In this document: positions 1-8,886 of the stretch, one piece after another
How the letters are laid out: every line of letters starts with the position of its first letter
Numbering within the stretch: the first letter of the stretch is position 1
Source of the DNA: JALYXI01 sp963716685
GTDB lineage: Bacteria > Acidobacteriota > Terriglobia > Bryobacterales > Bryobacteraceae
Length of the DNA: 64,000 nt
Reading direction: 5' to 3'
NCBI GenBank assembly: GCA_963716685.1
Contig: CAVQTR010000001.1
Span: 230,795 to 294,794 of the forward strand
The notes under the pieces: generated by a model
The model's database searches: none
What the model was told of the DNA's origin: nothing
Seen by the model: the letters and a program-made list of their open reading frames with translations, nothing else
Translations under genes and position numbers: made by a program

Positions 1-1
1 C

Positions 2-2009
2 CTTCTCTTTGGTGCCGCTGCTTCCTTCGCGCAGAAAGCTCCGTTCGACGTCCAGACTCTCCTCCAGCTCACGCGCGTTGCCGATCCCCAGATCTCTCCC
101 GATGGCCGCCTGGTCGCCTTCTCCGCCGTAACGGTCGATACGGCCGCCAACAAGAAGAAATCCCACATCTACACCGTGCCCATCCAGGGCGGCGATCCGA
201 AGGAACTCACCGATCCCGCCGATTCCAACGACCGCCCGCGCTGGTCGCCCGATTCCAAACTCATCTTCTATACCTCCGACAAAGGCGGCTCCTCCCAGAT
301 CTGGTCCACCGATCTCACCGGTGCCACCCGCACCCAGCTCACCCATCTCTCCACTGAAGCCTCCGGCGAGCTCATCTCCCCTGATGGCAAACTGCTCGTC
401 TTCCTCAGCGACGTCTTTCCCGATTGCGGCGCCGACGATGCGTGCAATCAGAAGAAGATCGATGACGCCAAAAACAATCCCGTCAAAGCGCGTCTCATCA
501 CCCACCTCCTCTACCGTCACTGGACCTCCTGGCAGGGTGCGCGCCGCAGCCACGTGCTCGTCATGCCAGTCGACGGCGGAGACGCGCGGGATCTCACGCC
601 CGGCGATCGCGACGTGCCTCCGTTCTCCCTCGGCGGCCCGGAAGATTACGCTATCTCCCCCGACAGCAAAGAGCTCTGCTTCGCCCGCAATGCCGACGAA
701 GTGCCCGCCACCAGCACCAATTCCGATCTCTATACCGTCCCGCTCGACCGGCGAACCCAAAGCCGTCCCCATCACCACCAACCCCGCTGCCGACAGCTCG
801 CCGCAGTACTCGCCCGATGGCAAATACATCGCGTATCGCGCCCAGGCGCGCGCCGGGCTATGAAAGCGATCGCTTGCGCCTCATGCTGCTCGAGCGCGCC
901 ACCGGCAAGGTCAGCGTCCTTACCGACTGGCTGGATCGCTGGGTGAACAGCTTCGCCTGGTCTCCCGATTCCACCCGCATCTTCTTCACCGCCGAAGACC
1001 GCGGCCGCCAGGCCATCCAATTCATCAGCATCGATGGCGGCGGTTCCAAAATCGCCATCAGCGGCGACAGCATGCTCGACGACATGCAGTTCACCCACGA
1101 TGGCAAGACCATTGTCTTCACCCGCCAGACCGGCTCCGCGCCCGTTGAGATCTGCAGCGCTTCTTCCCGCGGGGGCGCCGCCACCGTGCTCACGCACTTC
1201 AATGACGCGCTGCTCTCTTCGCACCAGCTCACCCCTTACGAAGAGCTCTCCACCAAAGGCGCCGAAGACGCCAACGTCCAGAGCTTCCTCGTGAAGCCCG
1301 CCGGCTTCGATCCGAAAAGAAAGTACCCCGTGCTCTTCCTCATTCACGGCGGCCCGCAGGGCGCCTGGGGGCAGGACTGGTCGCTATCGCTGGAACCCCG
1401 AAGTCTTCGCGTCCGCCGGCTACGTCGTCGTGATGCCCAACCCACGCGGCAGCACCGGCTACGGTCAGAAATTCATAGACGACATCAATAACGACTGGGG
1501 CGGCAAAGCGTACGAAGACATCATGGCAGTCGTCGATCAGGTAGCCGCGCTGCCTTACGCCGATAAGGACCGCATGGCCGCGGCCGGCGGCTCCTACGGC
1601 GGCTACATGGTCGATTGGATCCTTGGCCATTCCACGCGCTTCAAAGCGCTCGTCTCCCACGCCGGCGTCTACGATCTGCGCAGCATGGCCGGCGAAACCG
1701 AAGAGCTGTGGTTCCCCAAGTGGGAGTTCAGCGGCATGCCCTGGGAAAGCCCGGAGGTATACAACCGCTGGTCGCCCAGCCTCTTCGCCAATGAATTCAA
1801 AACGCCAACGCTCGTCATCCACGGCGAACTCGATTTCCGCGTACCCTTACGGCCAGGGCCTGCAGCTCTTCACCGCTTTGCAGCTGCAAAAGGTACCCTC
1901 GCAGCTGCTCGTCTTCCCGGATGAAGGACACTGGGTATTGAAGCCGCAGAACTCCCTGCTCTGGTACAAAACTTTCATCGACTGGATCGACACTTGGACC
2001 AAAAAGTAA
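2..2009 (+). pseudogene. S9 family prolyl oligopeptidase-like serine peptidase, frameshifted, 5' end outside window
   Basis: Exported peptidase of the acylaminoacyl/dipeptidyl peptidase type: the visible start is the end of a signal peptide (AASFAQ), followed by WD40-like beta-propeller segments (ISPDG, WSPDS, YSPDG repeats) and a C-terminal alpha/beta hydrolase domain. The catalytic triad is readable: Ser in GGSYGGYM near 1590, Asp in GELDFRVP near 1835, His in DEGHWV near 1925. The reading frame changes four times (near 750, 857, 1386 and 1850). Each change is repaired by removing one base, and the repaired length (2,004 nt) is an exact multiple of three giving 668 codons. Codon usage is otherwise clean and no motif is lost, so sequencing error or very recent decay are both possible. 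The stop overlaps the start of the next gene. Confidence 0.85.
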
Positions 2010-3315
2010 AATTCACGCTCGTCTTCGTTCTTGTTTTACTCATCGCCGCGCCGCTGCTGCTGCTGGCTCTTTCCACCGAAACGCACATCGCGGTTACTCC
2101 CGCCGTTCCCACCGTCGGCATCGATACGCCCGTGCATCTGGTGCTTACCAATCCGCACGGCATCCGCAAACTTCAGGCCTTCATCGAACAAAACGGCCAC
2201 AAATCCACCGTGCTCCTGCAGACCAAAACGGCGCATCGCTTCCTCTTCACGCGCTATCAGGTCCCGCCCGAAGTGCAGGTCGTCACCTTCGGCAAGAAAG
2301 ACGCCCCGGATCTGAAAGACGGTAAAGCGAAGATCACCGTCGAGACCACCTCGAACGATTTCCGCGGCGAAGAAAATTCCCTCTCGTGGGACGTTAACGT
2401 CGTCACCACCGCGCCCCATGTCAGCGCCGATGGCGAAGAGCACCAGATCTACTCAGGGCGGCTCCGAACTCGTCGTCTTTACGCCTACCGGAGACTGGTC
2501 ACCGATGCCGGCGTGCAGCTCGGCGAAGCGCGCTACCGCAGCTTCCCTCTTCCCTCCGCGCCGGATAAGCAGCGCTTCAGCCTCTTCCCGTATCCCTGGA
2601 ACATGCCGGTCACCACGGAACCGCGCGTCTACGTCATGAACGCCGCCGGCACCGTGGCCTACGCATCTTTCCGCACCAAAATCAAAGCCAAGCCCTTCCG
2701 CTCGCGCGATATCCAGATCGACGATAAGTTTCTCAAGAAAGTCGACAACCAGATCGAGCCCAACGGCTCGGGAGATCTGCTGCAGCGCTTCCTCAAAATC
2801 AACCGCGAGCTGCGCGACAAGAACAACCAGACGCTCGCCGATCTGCGTCTGCAGACCGAGCCCCGCATGCTCTGGTCCGGCGCCTTCCTGCCGCTCGTCA
2901 ACTCCGCCGTGGAAGTCTTACTTCGCCGATCGCCGCAGCTACATATATAAAGGCAAGAAAGTAGATGAGCAGGTCCACCTCGGTTTCGACCTGGCCAAAG
3001 TCGCCCACACGCCCATCCCCGCTTCGAACGATGGCAAAGTCCTTTGGGCCTCCGACCTCGGCATTTATGGCAACTGCGTCGTGATCGATCATGGCTACGG
3101 CCTGCAGACCATCTACGGCCACATGAGCGAATTCGCGGTGAAGGTGGGCGACAACGGTCAAGCGCGGTCAGACGATCGGAAAATCCGGATCCACCGGTCT
3201 CGCCGGCGGCGATCATCTGCACTTCAGCATGCAGGTGGATGGCGTGCAGGTGAACCCCGTCGAGTGGTGGGACGCCCACTGGATTCACGACCGCATTCTG
3301 AGCAAACTCAAATGA
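1994..3315 (+). pseudogene. M23 family metallopeptidase (LytM-like), membrane anchored, frameshifted
   Basis: Likely periplasmic peptidoglycan endopeptidase. A TTG start overlapping the previous gene gives MDQKVKFTLVFVLVLLIA, a single N-terminal membrane anchor. A long extracytoplasmic region follows, then a C-terminal LytM domain with HLGFDLAK, GNCVVIDHGYGLQTIYGH and GDHLHFSMQVDG, matching the H-x(3)-D and HxH zinc ligands of the family. Frame changes occur near 2455 (+1), 2500 (-1), 2917 (+1) and 3156 (+1); correcting them gives exactly 440 codons. Three changes look like one extra base in a short run, one like a lost base. All zinc-ligand motifs survive. The stop overlaps the start of the methyltransferase (ATGA). 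Confidence 0.8.
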
Positions 3316-4019
3316 GCATACGCCCCGTTGATTGGGATTCCACACAGTATCAGGGTTCGTTTGGCTTCGTTTGGCAGTACGGAGCCGACGTACTCGCACT
3401 GCTGAAGCCGCAGCCCGGTGAGCGCATTCTCGATGTCGGCTGCGGCACCGGTCAGCTCGCCTCGAAGATGACCGAAGCCGGAGCCGAGGTTCTCGGCATC
3501 GATGCGTCGCCCGCCATGATCGCGCAGGCGCGCCAGAACTTCCCCAAACTCCGCTTCCAGTTGACCGACGCCGCGCTCTTCCGCACGGAACAGAAATTCG
3601 ATGCGGCGTTCTCCAACGCGGCCCTGCACTGGATGCTCGATCCCGACCCCGTCGCCGAAGCCATCTCCCTCGCGCTGAAGCCCGGCGGACGCTTCGTCGC
3701 CGAAATGGGCGGCAAAGGCAACATCGCCGCCATCGTCGGCGCAGTCCAGTCGAAGATGACCAATTACTTTCCGTCCGTTTCCGAGTACAGCGCCGTGCTG
3801 GAGCGGCATGGTCTCGAAGTCGAACTCATGATGCTCTTCGATCGACTCACGCCCCTTGAAGGCGGCGAAAGCGGCATGCGCGAGTGGATCGCCATGTACC
3901 GTCCCGATAATCAGCGTCCGGTTGAGGAAGTGGAAGCCGATCTGCGCCCGTTGCTCTATCGTGACGGCCGCTGGTTTGCCGATTACCGCCGTCTTCGCTT
4001 CATCGCCCGCCGGCTGTAA
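3312..4019 (+). CDS. class I SAM-dependent methyltransferase (trans-aconitate methyltransferase-like)
   Basis: 235-residue cytosolic methyltransferase. Motif I ILDVGCGTGQLA lies near residue 40, motif II ends in GIDASPAMI, and the motif IV region reads FDAAFSNAALHWM, the signature seen in trans-aconitate 2-methyltransferase relatives. Its ATG overlaps the stop of the M23 gene by four bases, so it is probably translationally coupled. The 3' end overlaps the convergent ThuA gene by 20 bases. The true substrate cannot be read from the sequence; family membership is clear, the specific function is not. Confidence 0.85.
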   Translation: MSIRPVDWDSTQYQGSFGFVWQYGADVLALLKPQPGERILDVGCGTGQLASKMTEAGAEVLGIDASPAMIAQARQNFPKLRFQLTDAALFRTEQKFDAAFSNAALHWMLDPDPVAEAISLALKPGGRFVAEMGGKGNIAAIVGAVQSKMTNYFPSVSEYSAVLERHGLEVELMMLFDRLTPLEGGESGMREWIAMYRPDNQRPVEEVEADLRPLLYRDGRWFADYRRLRFIARRL

Positions 4020-4821
4020 CGTCGCTGCCCGTCAGACGCAGCGCCCATCGAATCGCTTCGGTATACATCTTCTGCACCCGTGGATCGTCCCACGCTTCGT
4101 CGGTGTGGCCGAACGTCGAATAGAACACGCGCCCCTTGCCGTACATCTTCGCCCACGCCACCGGAAAATCCCGGTCGCTTCGGTGAATCTCCGGTTTCGT
4201 GAAATCCAGTTTGCTCGCATCCAGACGCGCCAGCACGTGCACCTTGTCCCGCGAGAAGTTCTTATGCTCGTAGATCTCGTCATGGATGGTGAAGGCGTGC
4301 GGCAGACCCTTCATCGCCGGAAAGTTCGGGTCTTCCACAATCACCGGCGCATCGAACACGCCCCATGGATGGTTGTCGAAATACCCGCCGATCATCTCGC
4401 CAAACTCCGGCCACGTAAAGTAAGCGTCGTCGCCCGTGTGCGCGCCGATGAAGCCCTTGCCGTCTTCTTTAATGAATGAGAGCAGATCGCTCTTCTGCTG
4501 CGCCGAAAGATCGCCTTCGCCTGTTCCGATATAGAAGATCGCATCGAAGTAATTCAGGTTCTTCCCGTTCACATTTTTCCGCTCGCCCACGGTAATGGGC
4601 TGCTTCGTCAGCAGCTGGGAATCCGTGCGGATATACGTGATGAAGTCGCCCGATTCGCGTCCCAGCCGCTCGATCGTCGCCAGCGCATGCGAAACCGAAT
4701 CGTGCTGAAACCCGGTGCGCACATCGCCGATCGCCAGCAGATGCTTCTTCGGCGTCTGCGCCGGCGAAAACGTGCAGGACAAAACTCCGGTGAGCAGAGC
4801 TAAAGAGCGGCGAAACGTCAT
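4000..4821 (-). CDS. ThuA-like domain protein, exported
   Basis: 273 residues with an N-terminal signal peptide (LALLTGVLSCTFSPAQ) followed by one ThuA domain, a class-I glutamine-amidotransferase-like fold. Visible family motifs are GFQHDSVSHA, GAHTGDDAY near the middle, NHPWGVFDAP and HDEIYEHKNF. ThuA proteins are linked to sugar or trehalose utilisation, but the biochemical activity is mostly unproven. Its ATG overlaps the stop of the aromatic amino acid hydroxylase gene (ATGA), so the two form one minus-strand transcript; the functional link is unclear. Confidence 0.85.
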   Translation of the reverse strand: MTFRRSLALLTGVLSCTFSPAQTPKKHLLAIGDVRTGFQHDSVSHALATIERLGRESGDFITYIRTDSQLLTKQPITVGERKNVNGKNLNYFDAIFYIGTGEGDLSAQQKSDLLSFIKEDGKGFIGAHTGDDAYFTWPEFGEMIGGYFDNHPWGVFDAPVIVEDPNFPAMKGLPHAFTIHDEIYEHKNFSRDKVHVLARLDASKLDFTKPEIHRSDRDFPVAWAKMYGKGRVFYSTFGHTDEAWDDPRVQKMYTEAIRWALRLTGSDVTAGGR

Positions 4822-5660
4822 ACCAGAAAGCTTCGCAGATCCCGCTCGTCAATCCGCGGCTCGCCCGGCGCCACGTTGTTCAGCTTCCCTTCCCGCATCC
4901 ACTTCTCCAACTGGTCCACCAGCGTGAACAGGTGGTCGAATGAATCCACAATGAACAGCAGCGGCTGAAAATGGTCGATCTCGAAGCTCTGGTTCACCGC
5001 CCATTCCAGTTGAATCGGATAGCGCTGCACCTCCGGCGAATCGATCGCATGCTCAATCTCTCCAAAGGAACTCAGCAGTCCGCTGCCGTAGCACTTCAGC
5101 CCGTTGCGTCCACGCATCAGCCCGAACTCAATCGTGAACCAGAAGAAGCGCGCCATCGCTCGGATGATGCTGGTCAGCCGCCGCATCTGTTCGTGCTCGT
5201 CGCGGATGCCCGCCGCCAGCTCCGCCGCCGTATGCGCGCACTCTCCAAAACGCACCAGTGCCTCCGCGAACGCCGGGTCGGTGTGCATCGGAACATGCCC
5301 GGCAATGTCGTGGAAAATGTCCGGCTCCGGCAGGTAATCCAGGTTGCCGGAATCGCGGATCGTCACCGTTGTCGGAAACGACCGGTTGCGCAGGCAGTCG
5401 AAGAACAGAAACGCCGGAATGTATCCGCTCACCGCCTTCGCCTGAAAGCCCGTCAGCGGACACAGGAACCGGTTCACTTCGTCCAGCCGCGGAACCTGCC
5501 CCGGGTTCAGACACAGCGATTCAACGCCGTGCAGGAAATGCGGGTTCGCATACCGCTGCCACCGCGGCAGCATCCTGGCATAAAGCCGGCGCCATGCTTC
5601 GTGATTTTCCGGGGTGTAAGCGTCCCAGCGCTGCTGCACAAAAAGCCCGTCGCGCACCAT
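4818..5660 (-). CDS. phhA: phenylalanine 4-monooxygenase (biopterin-dependent aromatic amino acid hydroxylase)
   Basis: Converts phenylalanine to tyrosine using tetrahydropterin, O2 and non-haem iron. The iron site is intact: PDIFHDIAGHVPMH supplies the two histidines (HDxxGH) and FFWFTIEFGL the glutamate. LDEVNRFLCPLTGF and ERDLRSFL-type ends fit bacterial single-domain PhhA; about 280 residues is normal and there is no ACT regulatory domain. The frame stays open to an ATG at 5684, but the ATG at 5660 is preferred because TACGAT lies six bases upstream and the longer start would fall in the loop of an inverted repeat (5672-5693). First gene of a phhA-thuA unit, divergent from the hydrolase. 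Confidence 0.9.
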   Translation of the reverse strand: MVRDGLFVQQRWDAYTPENHEAWRRLYARMLPRWQRYANPHFLHGVESLCLNPGQVPRLDEVNRFLCPLTGFQAKAVSGYIPAFLFFDCLRNRSFPTTVTIRDSGNLDYLPEPDIFHDIAGHVPMHTDPAFAEALVRFGECAHTAAELAAGIRDEHEQMRRLTSIIRAMARFFWFTIEFGLMRGRNGLKCYGSGLLSSFGEIEHAIDSPEVQRYPIQLEWAVNQSFEIDHFQPLLFIVDSFDHLFTLVDQLEKWMREGKLNNVAPGEPRIDERDLRSFLV

Positions 5661-5671
5661 GCCTTCATCGT

Positions 5672-5693
5672 AACACCACAGCATTGTGGTGTT
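5672..5693. promoter_or_regulatory. perfect 9-bp inverted repeat between divergent promoters (candidate operator)
   Basis: AACACCACA-GCAT-TGTGGTGTT. It lies between a -10-like TACGAT for phhA (minus strand, 5667-5672) and a -35-like TTGTGG (5684-5689) paired at 16 bp with TATAGT (5706-5711) for the hydrolase. A dimeric regulator bound here would touch both promoters. Geometry is seen directly; the operator role is inference. Confidence 0.5.
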
Positions 5694-5717
5694 TAGTCCG
5701 TGCGCTATAGTCAGAGC

Positions 5718-6782
5718 ATGGTTGGCCTGGTCTTGCTGGCGGCTGCTCCCTTCGCCATCGGCTGGCTCTATCAGCGATTGGGTTCGTTCCGCGATACCCG
5801 CCGCTTCCCTCCTCTAGGCCGGTTGTGCAACGGACTGCACATCAAAAAAGTGCACAATTCTGCACAATGCACAACGCCCGGAATCACCGTGGTTTTGGAA
5901 GCGGGAATCGCCGGTTCTTCCGTCAGCTGGCAACCCGTACTGGCCGAAGTTGCTCATTTTGCTGACGTTGTGTCGTACGATCGCGCCGGTTTAGGCTGGA
6001 GCGAGCCGGCCCGCTCGCCGCGCACGCTGCACAACATTGTGCAGGAGCTGCACAATCTGCTGCACAATGCACAGGTGCCCGCGCCCTGGCTGCTGGTGGG
6101 GCATTCCTTCGGTGGACTGGTCATCCGGCAGTTCGCCGCGCAGTATCCCGCCGAAGTAGCGGGTCTCCTTTTTGTGGACGCCGTTCCCGTCTCCGATTGG
6201 TTTCCACTTACTGACGCCAACCGCCGCCGCCTCGCGCGCGGCGTTCAGCTTTCTCGCCGCGGCGCCACGCTCGCTCGCTTTGGCGTCGTTCGTTTTGCGC
6301 TGGCGCGTCTGCTCTCCGGCTCCCGCGCCCTGCCGCGCCTGCTTGCAAAATTCAGCGCCGGCCAGGGAGCTTCCGTCGCCGATGGTCTCACGCGCGAAGT
6401 CCGCAAGCTTCCGCCTGAACTCTGGCCTGTGGTCCAGGCCCATTGGTGCCAGCCGAAATGTTTCCGCGCGATGGCGGATTATTTATCCGCGCTCCCCGCG
6501 AATTCCGAAGCGGCCGCGGCGCTCGCCATTCCGCCCGGCATTCCCGCCCTGGCCCTGTGTTCCGATTACGAACACACCGAGCCCATTCCCGGCGTTGCCT
6601 ATCGCCGCGTGGAAAACTGCGGCCACTGGATCCAACTCGACCATCCGAAACTGGTCGCCGGTGCAATCGCGGAATTGCTTGCGGTCAGTCGGCGATCGCC
6701 AGCTCGCCCGGAACAATCGGCCGCGTGCGCGGAAGCAGCCCTCGTTCCGCCATCTTCCCCACCGCCGCCAGAATGCCGGTGA
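5718..6782 (+). CDS. alpha/beta hydrolase, membrane anchored
   Basis: About 354 residues. MVGLVLLAAAPFAIGWLY is an N-terminal signal anchor. The hydrolase core has VVLEAGIAGSS (oxyanion loop), YDRAGLGWSE, the nucleophile elbow GHSFGG near residue 130 and NCGHWIQLDHP carrying the catalytic His; this is the family of haloperoxidase-like esterases. The ATG sits six bases after TATAGT with no Shine-Dalgarno sequence, so a leaderless message is likely; a GTG at 5700 is an alternative. The last 33 residues, rich in Ala, Pro and Ser, overlap the convergent membrane-protein gene by 98 bases and look like read-through after a lost stop. Ten TGCACA/TGTGCA copies lie in the first 400 bases of the gene. 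Confidence 0.8.
   Translation: MVGLVLLAAAPFAIGWLYQRLGSFRDTRRFPPLGRLCNGLHIKKVHNSAQCTTPGITVVLEAGIAGSSVSWQPVLAEVAHFADVVSYDRAGLGWSEPARSPRTLHNIVQELHNLLHNAQVPAPWLLVGHSFGGLVIRQFAAQYPAEVAGLLFVDAVPVSDWFPLTDANRRRLARGVQLSRRGATLARFGVVRFALARLLSGSRALPRLLAKFSAGQGASVADGLTREVRKLPPELWPVVQAHWCQPKCFRAMADYLSALPANSEAAAALAIPPGIPALALCSDYEHTEPIPGVAYRRVENCGHWIQLDHPKLVAGAIAELLAVSRRSPARPEQSAACAEAALVPPSSPPPPECR
5824..6073. repeat. cluster of ten TGCACA/TGTGCA hexamers inside the hydrolase gene
   Basis: Copies start at 5824, 5836, 5851, 5861, 5868, 6028, 6038, 6049, 6061 and 6068. The 13-mer TGCACAATGCACA occurs twice, at 5861-5873 and 6061-6073, exactly 200 bp apart, and CTGCACAA-CA-TTGTGCAG at 6027-6044 is a perfect inverted repeat. 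In protein the second group encodes repeated Leu-His-Asn (LHNIVQELHNLLHN). Random sequence would give well under one copy. Confidence 0.7.
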
Positions 6783-7386
6783 ACACCAGAATCTTGAGAA
6801 CGTCCGCCCAGCGCGCGTGCGGCAAAATTCTCCACAGGACTCCCAGCACCGGCTGCGCCATGCACACCGCCCAGACCGATCCGTAGAAGTAGCGGCGCTC
6901 GTGCCCTTCTCCGCGCGTCGATGGCTTCACTCTTGGCAGCCGTCCCGTCGCGCCCAGCAGCAGAATCACCGACGCCAGCGGAAAGTAAGCCGTGTCATAA
7001 ATCTGTCGCAGATACCACTGGCCCGTGATTACCGCCAGCAGCAGTCCGGTGAAGTTCAGCAACGCATAACTCACCACGGCGCACCACGCGAACGTGTAGC
7101 AAATGCGCCGGTAGATTGGGTTCGGTTTGTCTTCCACAAATCGAATGATGTACGGCGCCGGTTCCACGCCGGGCAGCTTGCCCAGTAATCCCGCCACAGC
7201 TGTGCATGCCATCACCAGCCAGAGCCACGCCGCCTGTTTGCCGCTGATGCCGTGCGCGAATAAATCGAACGTCCACGGACCCGGTGCAAGAAAGAACACT
7301 GCGATCCAGATTGGCCAGTGCGCCACGCGATACATCACCTTGTTTCGCGTGCGAATCCGGCGGTCGCCGGCCAGTTCCACTCTCAT
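6685..7386 (-). CDS. hypothetical multi-pass membrane protein
   Basis: 233 residues with about six hydrophobic segments (for example WPIWIAVFFLAPGPW, AAWLWLVMACTAVAGLLG, FPLASVILLLGATG, VLKILVFTGILAAVG). I do not recognise the family. It has no partner on its strand; it is convergent with the hydrolase, overlapping it by 98 bases, and divergent from the first MFS gene. The start at 7386 is supported by GGAAG six bases upstream; MYRVAHW further in is an alternative. Confidence 0.65.
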   Translation of the reverse strand: MRVELAGDRRIRTRNKVMYRVAHWPIWIAVFFLAPGPWTFDLFAHGISGKQAAWLWLVMACTAVAGLLGKLPGVEPAPYIIRFVEDKPNPIYRRICYTFAWCAVVSYALLNFTGLLLAVITGQWYLRQIYDTAYFPLASVILLLGATGRLPRVKPSTRGEGHERRYFYGSVWAVCMAQPVLGVLWRILPHARWADVLKILVFTGILAAVGKMAERGLLPRTRPIVPGELAIAD

Positions 7387-7449
7387 GTGCGCTTCCTATC
7401 AGAGTAGCGAACGGATCGGCAGGAGAGATGCCCGGCTTTTCGCAACGTG

Positions 7450-8883
7450 ATGGCACCAGAGCAATTTATCGAAACCCAGGTTCCCGCCAGACTCGATCGC
7501 CTTCCGTGGAGCCGCTGGCATTGGATGATCGTGATCGCGCTCGGCATCACGTGGCTGCTCGATGGATTAGAGGTCACACTGGCCGGCTCCCTTTCCGGCA
7601 TCCTCAAGAATCCGCGTACTCTCGGATTTTCGGATGCGGAAATCGGATTAACCGCAACCTTCTATCTTGCGGGCGCGGTGGTCGGCGCTCTCTTCTTCGG
7701 TTACCTCACCGATCGGCTCGGCCGCAAGAAGCTGTTCACCGTCACGCTGCTGCTCTATCTCACAGCGACGGCGGCCACTGCGTTCTCGTGGAACTTCGCC
7801 AGCTTCACCGTGTTTCGCGTGCTCACCGGCGCGGGCATTGGCGGCGAATATGCCGCCATCAACTCCGCCATCGACGAACTGATCCCCGCGCGCGTTCGCG
7901 GCCATGTCGATCTGCTCATCAACTCCACTTTTTGGATAGGCGCGGGTTTAGGCTCCGGCGCGTCCATCATCCTGTTGCGGCCCGGCTTGTTTCCCATCGA
8001 TCTCGGCTGGCGCTTCGCCTTCGGCATCGGCGCGCTGCTCGGCACAATCATTCTGTTTATGCGCCGCCACGTTCCTGAAAGCCCGCGCTGGCTGATGATC
8101 CACGGCAGCGAAGACGAAGCCGAGAAGATCGTCGGCGATATCGAGGAGCATGTCACCACACACCACCGCGAAAAGCTTGAACCGGTGCATGACACGCTGC
8201 GGCTGCAGGTGCGCCATTCCACGCCCTGGAAAGAAGTCTGGGACAGCATGGTGAATGAACACCGCACGCGCTCTGTCCTCGGCTTCACGCTGATGGTCAC
8301 GCAGGCGTTCTTTTACAACGCCGTTTTCTTCACTTACGGCCTCGTGCTGCTGCAGTACTATCACGTTCCTGCCGAGTCGCTCGGGCTGTATCTGGTGCCG
8401 CTCTCGCTCGGCAACTTCCTTGGGCCGCTTTCCATTGGGCGCCTCTTCGATACCGTCGGCCGCCGCATCATGATCACGCTCACGTACGTCACGTCCGGAA
8501 TTCTGCTCGCTCTCACCAGTTGGATGTTCCGCCAGGGCATGCTGACGCTCACCGAGCAGGCGCTTTCGTGGACCGTCATCTTCTTTATTGCCTCGTCGGC
8601 CGCCAGCTCCGCCTATCTCACCGTCAGCGAGATCTTCCCGCTCGAAATACGCGCGCTTGCCATTGCCGTCTTCTACGCACTCGGCACTCTGGCCGGCGGC
8701 GTTGGCGGACCCGCTTTGTTTGGCTATCTGATTGGCACCGGTTCCCGCAATGCGTTGTTCTGGGGTTACATCGCCGGTGCCGTTCTCATGGTTGTGGGCG
8801 GCCTCGTGGAAGCAAAGCTTGGCGTGGCCGCCGAAAGAAAGTCGCTTGAATCCATCGCCGCTCCTCTTGCCAGCAGGGCCTGA
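7450..8883 (+). CDS. MFS transporter, sugar/metabolite:H+ symporter type
   Basis: 477 residues, 12 predicted membrane spans. The hallmark loop GYLTDRLGRKK lies between spans 2 and 3, PESPRW follows span 6 as in sugar-porter and metabolite:H+ symporters, and GRLFDTVGRR repeats the loop in the second half. Substrate unknown. A GTG directly precedes the chosen ATG. The next MFS gene starts three bases after the stop, and a PQQ dehydrogenase overlaps that one, so the three genes form one transcript that may couple uptake to periplasmic oxidation. Confidence 0.85.
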   Translation: MAPEQFIETQVPARLDRLPWSRWHWMIVIALGITWLLDGLEVTLAGSLSGILKNPRTLGFSDAEIGLTATFYLAGAVVGALFFGYLTDRLGRKKLFTVTLLLYLTATAATAFSWNFASFTVFRVLTGAGIGGEYAAINSAIDELIPARVRGHVDLLINSTFWIGAGLGSGASIILLRPGLFPIDLGWRFAFGIGALLGTIILFMRRHVPESPRWLMIHGSEDEAEKIVGDIEEHVTTHHREKLEPVHDTLRLQVRHSTPWKEVWDSMVNEHRTRSVLGFTLMVTQAFFYNAVFFTYGLVLLQYYHVPAESLGLYLVPLSLGNFLGPLSIGRLFDTVGRRIMITLTYVTSGILLALTSWMFRQGMLTLTEQALSWTVIFFIASSAASSAYLTVSEIFPLEIRALAIAVFYALGTLAGGVGGPALFGYLIGTGSRNALFWGYIAGAVLMVVGGLVEAKLGVAAERKSLESIAAPLASRA

Positions 8884-8886
8884 AAC

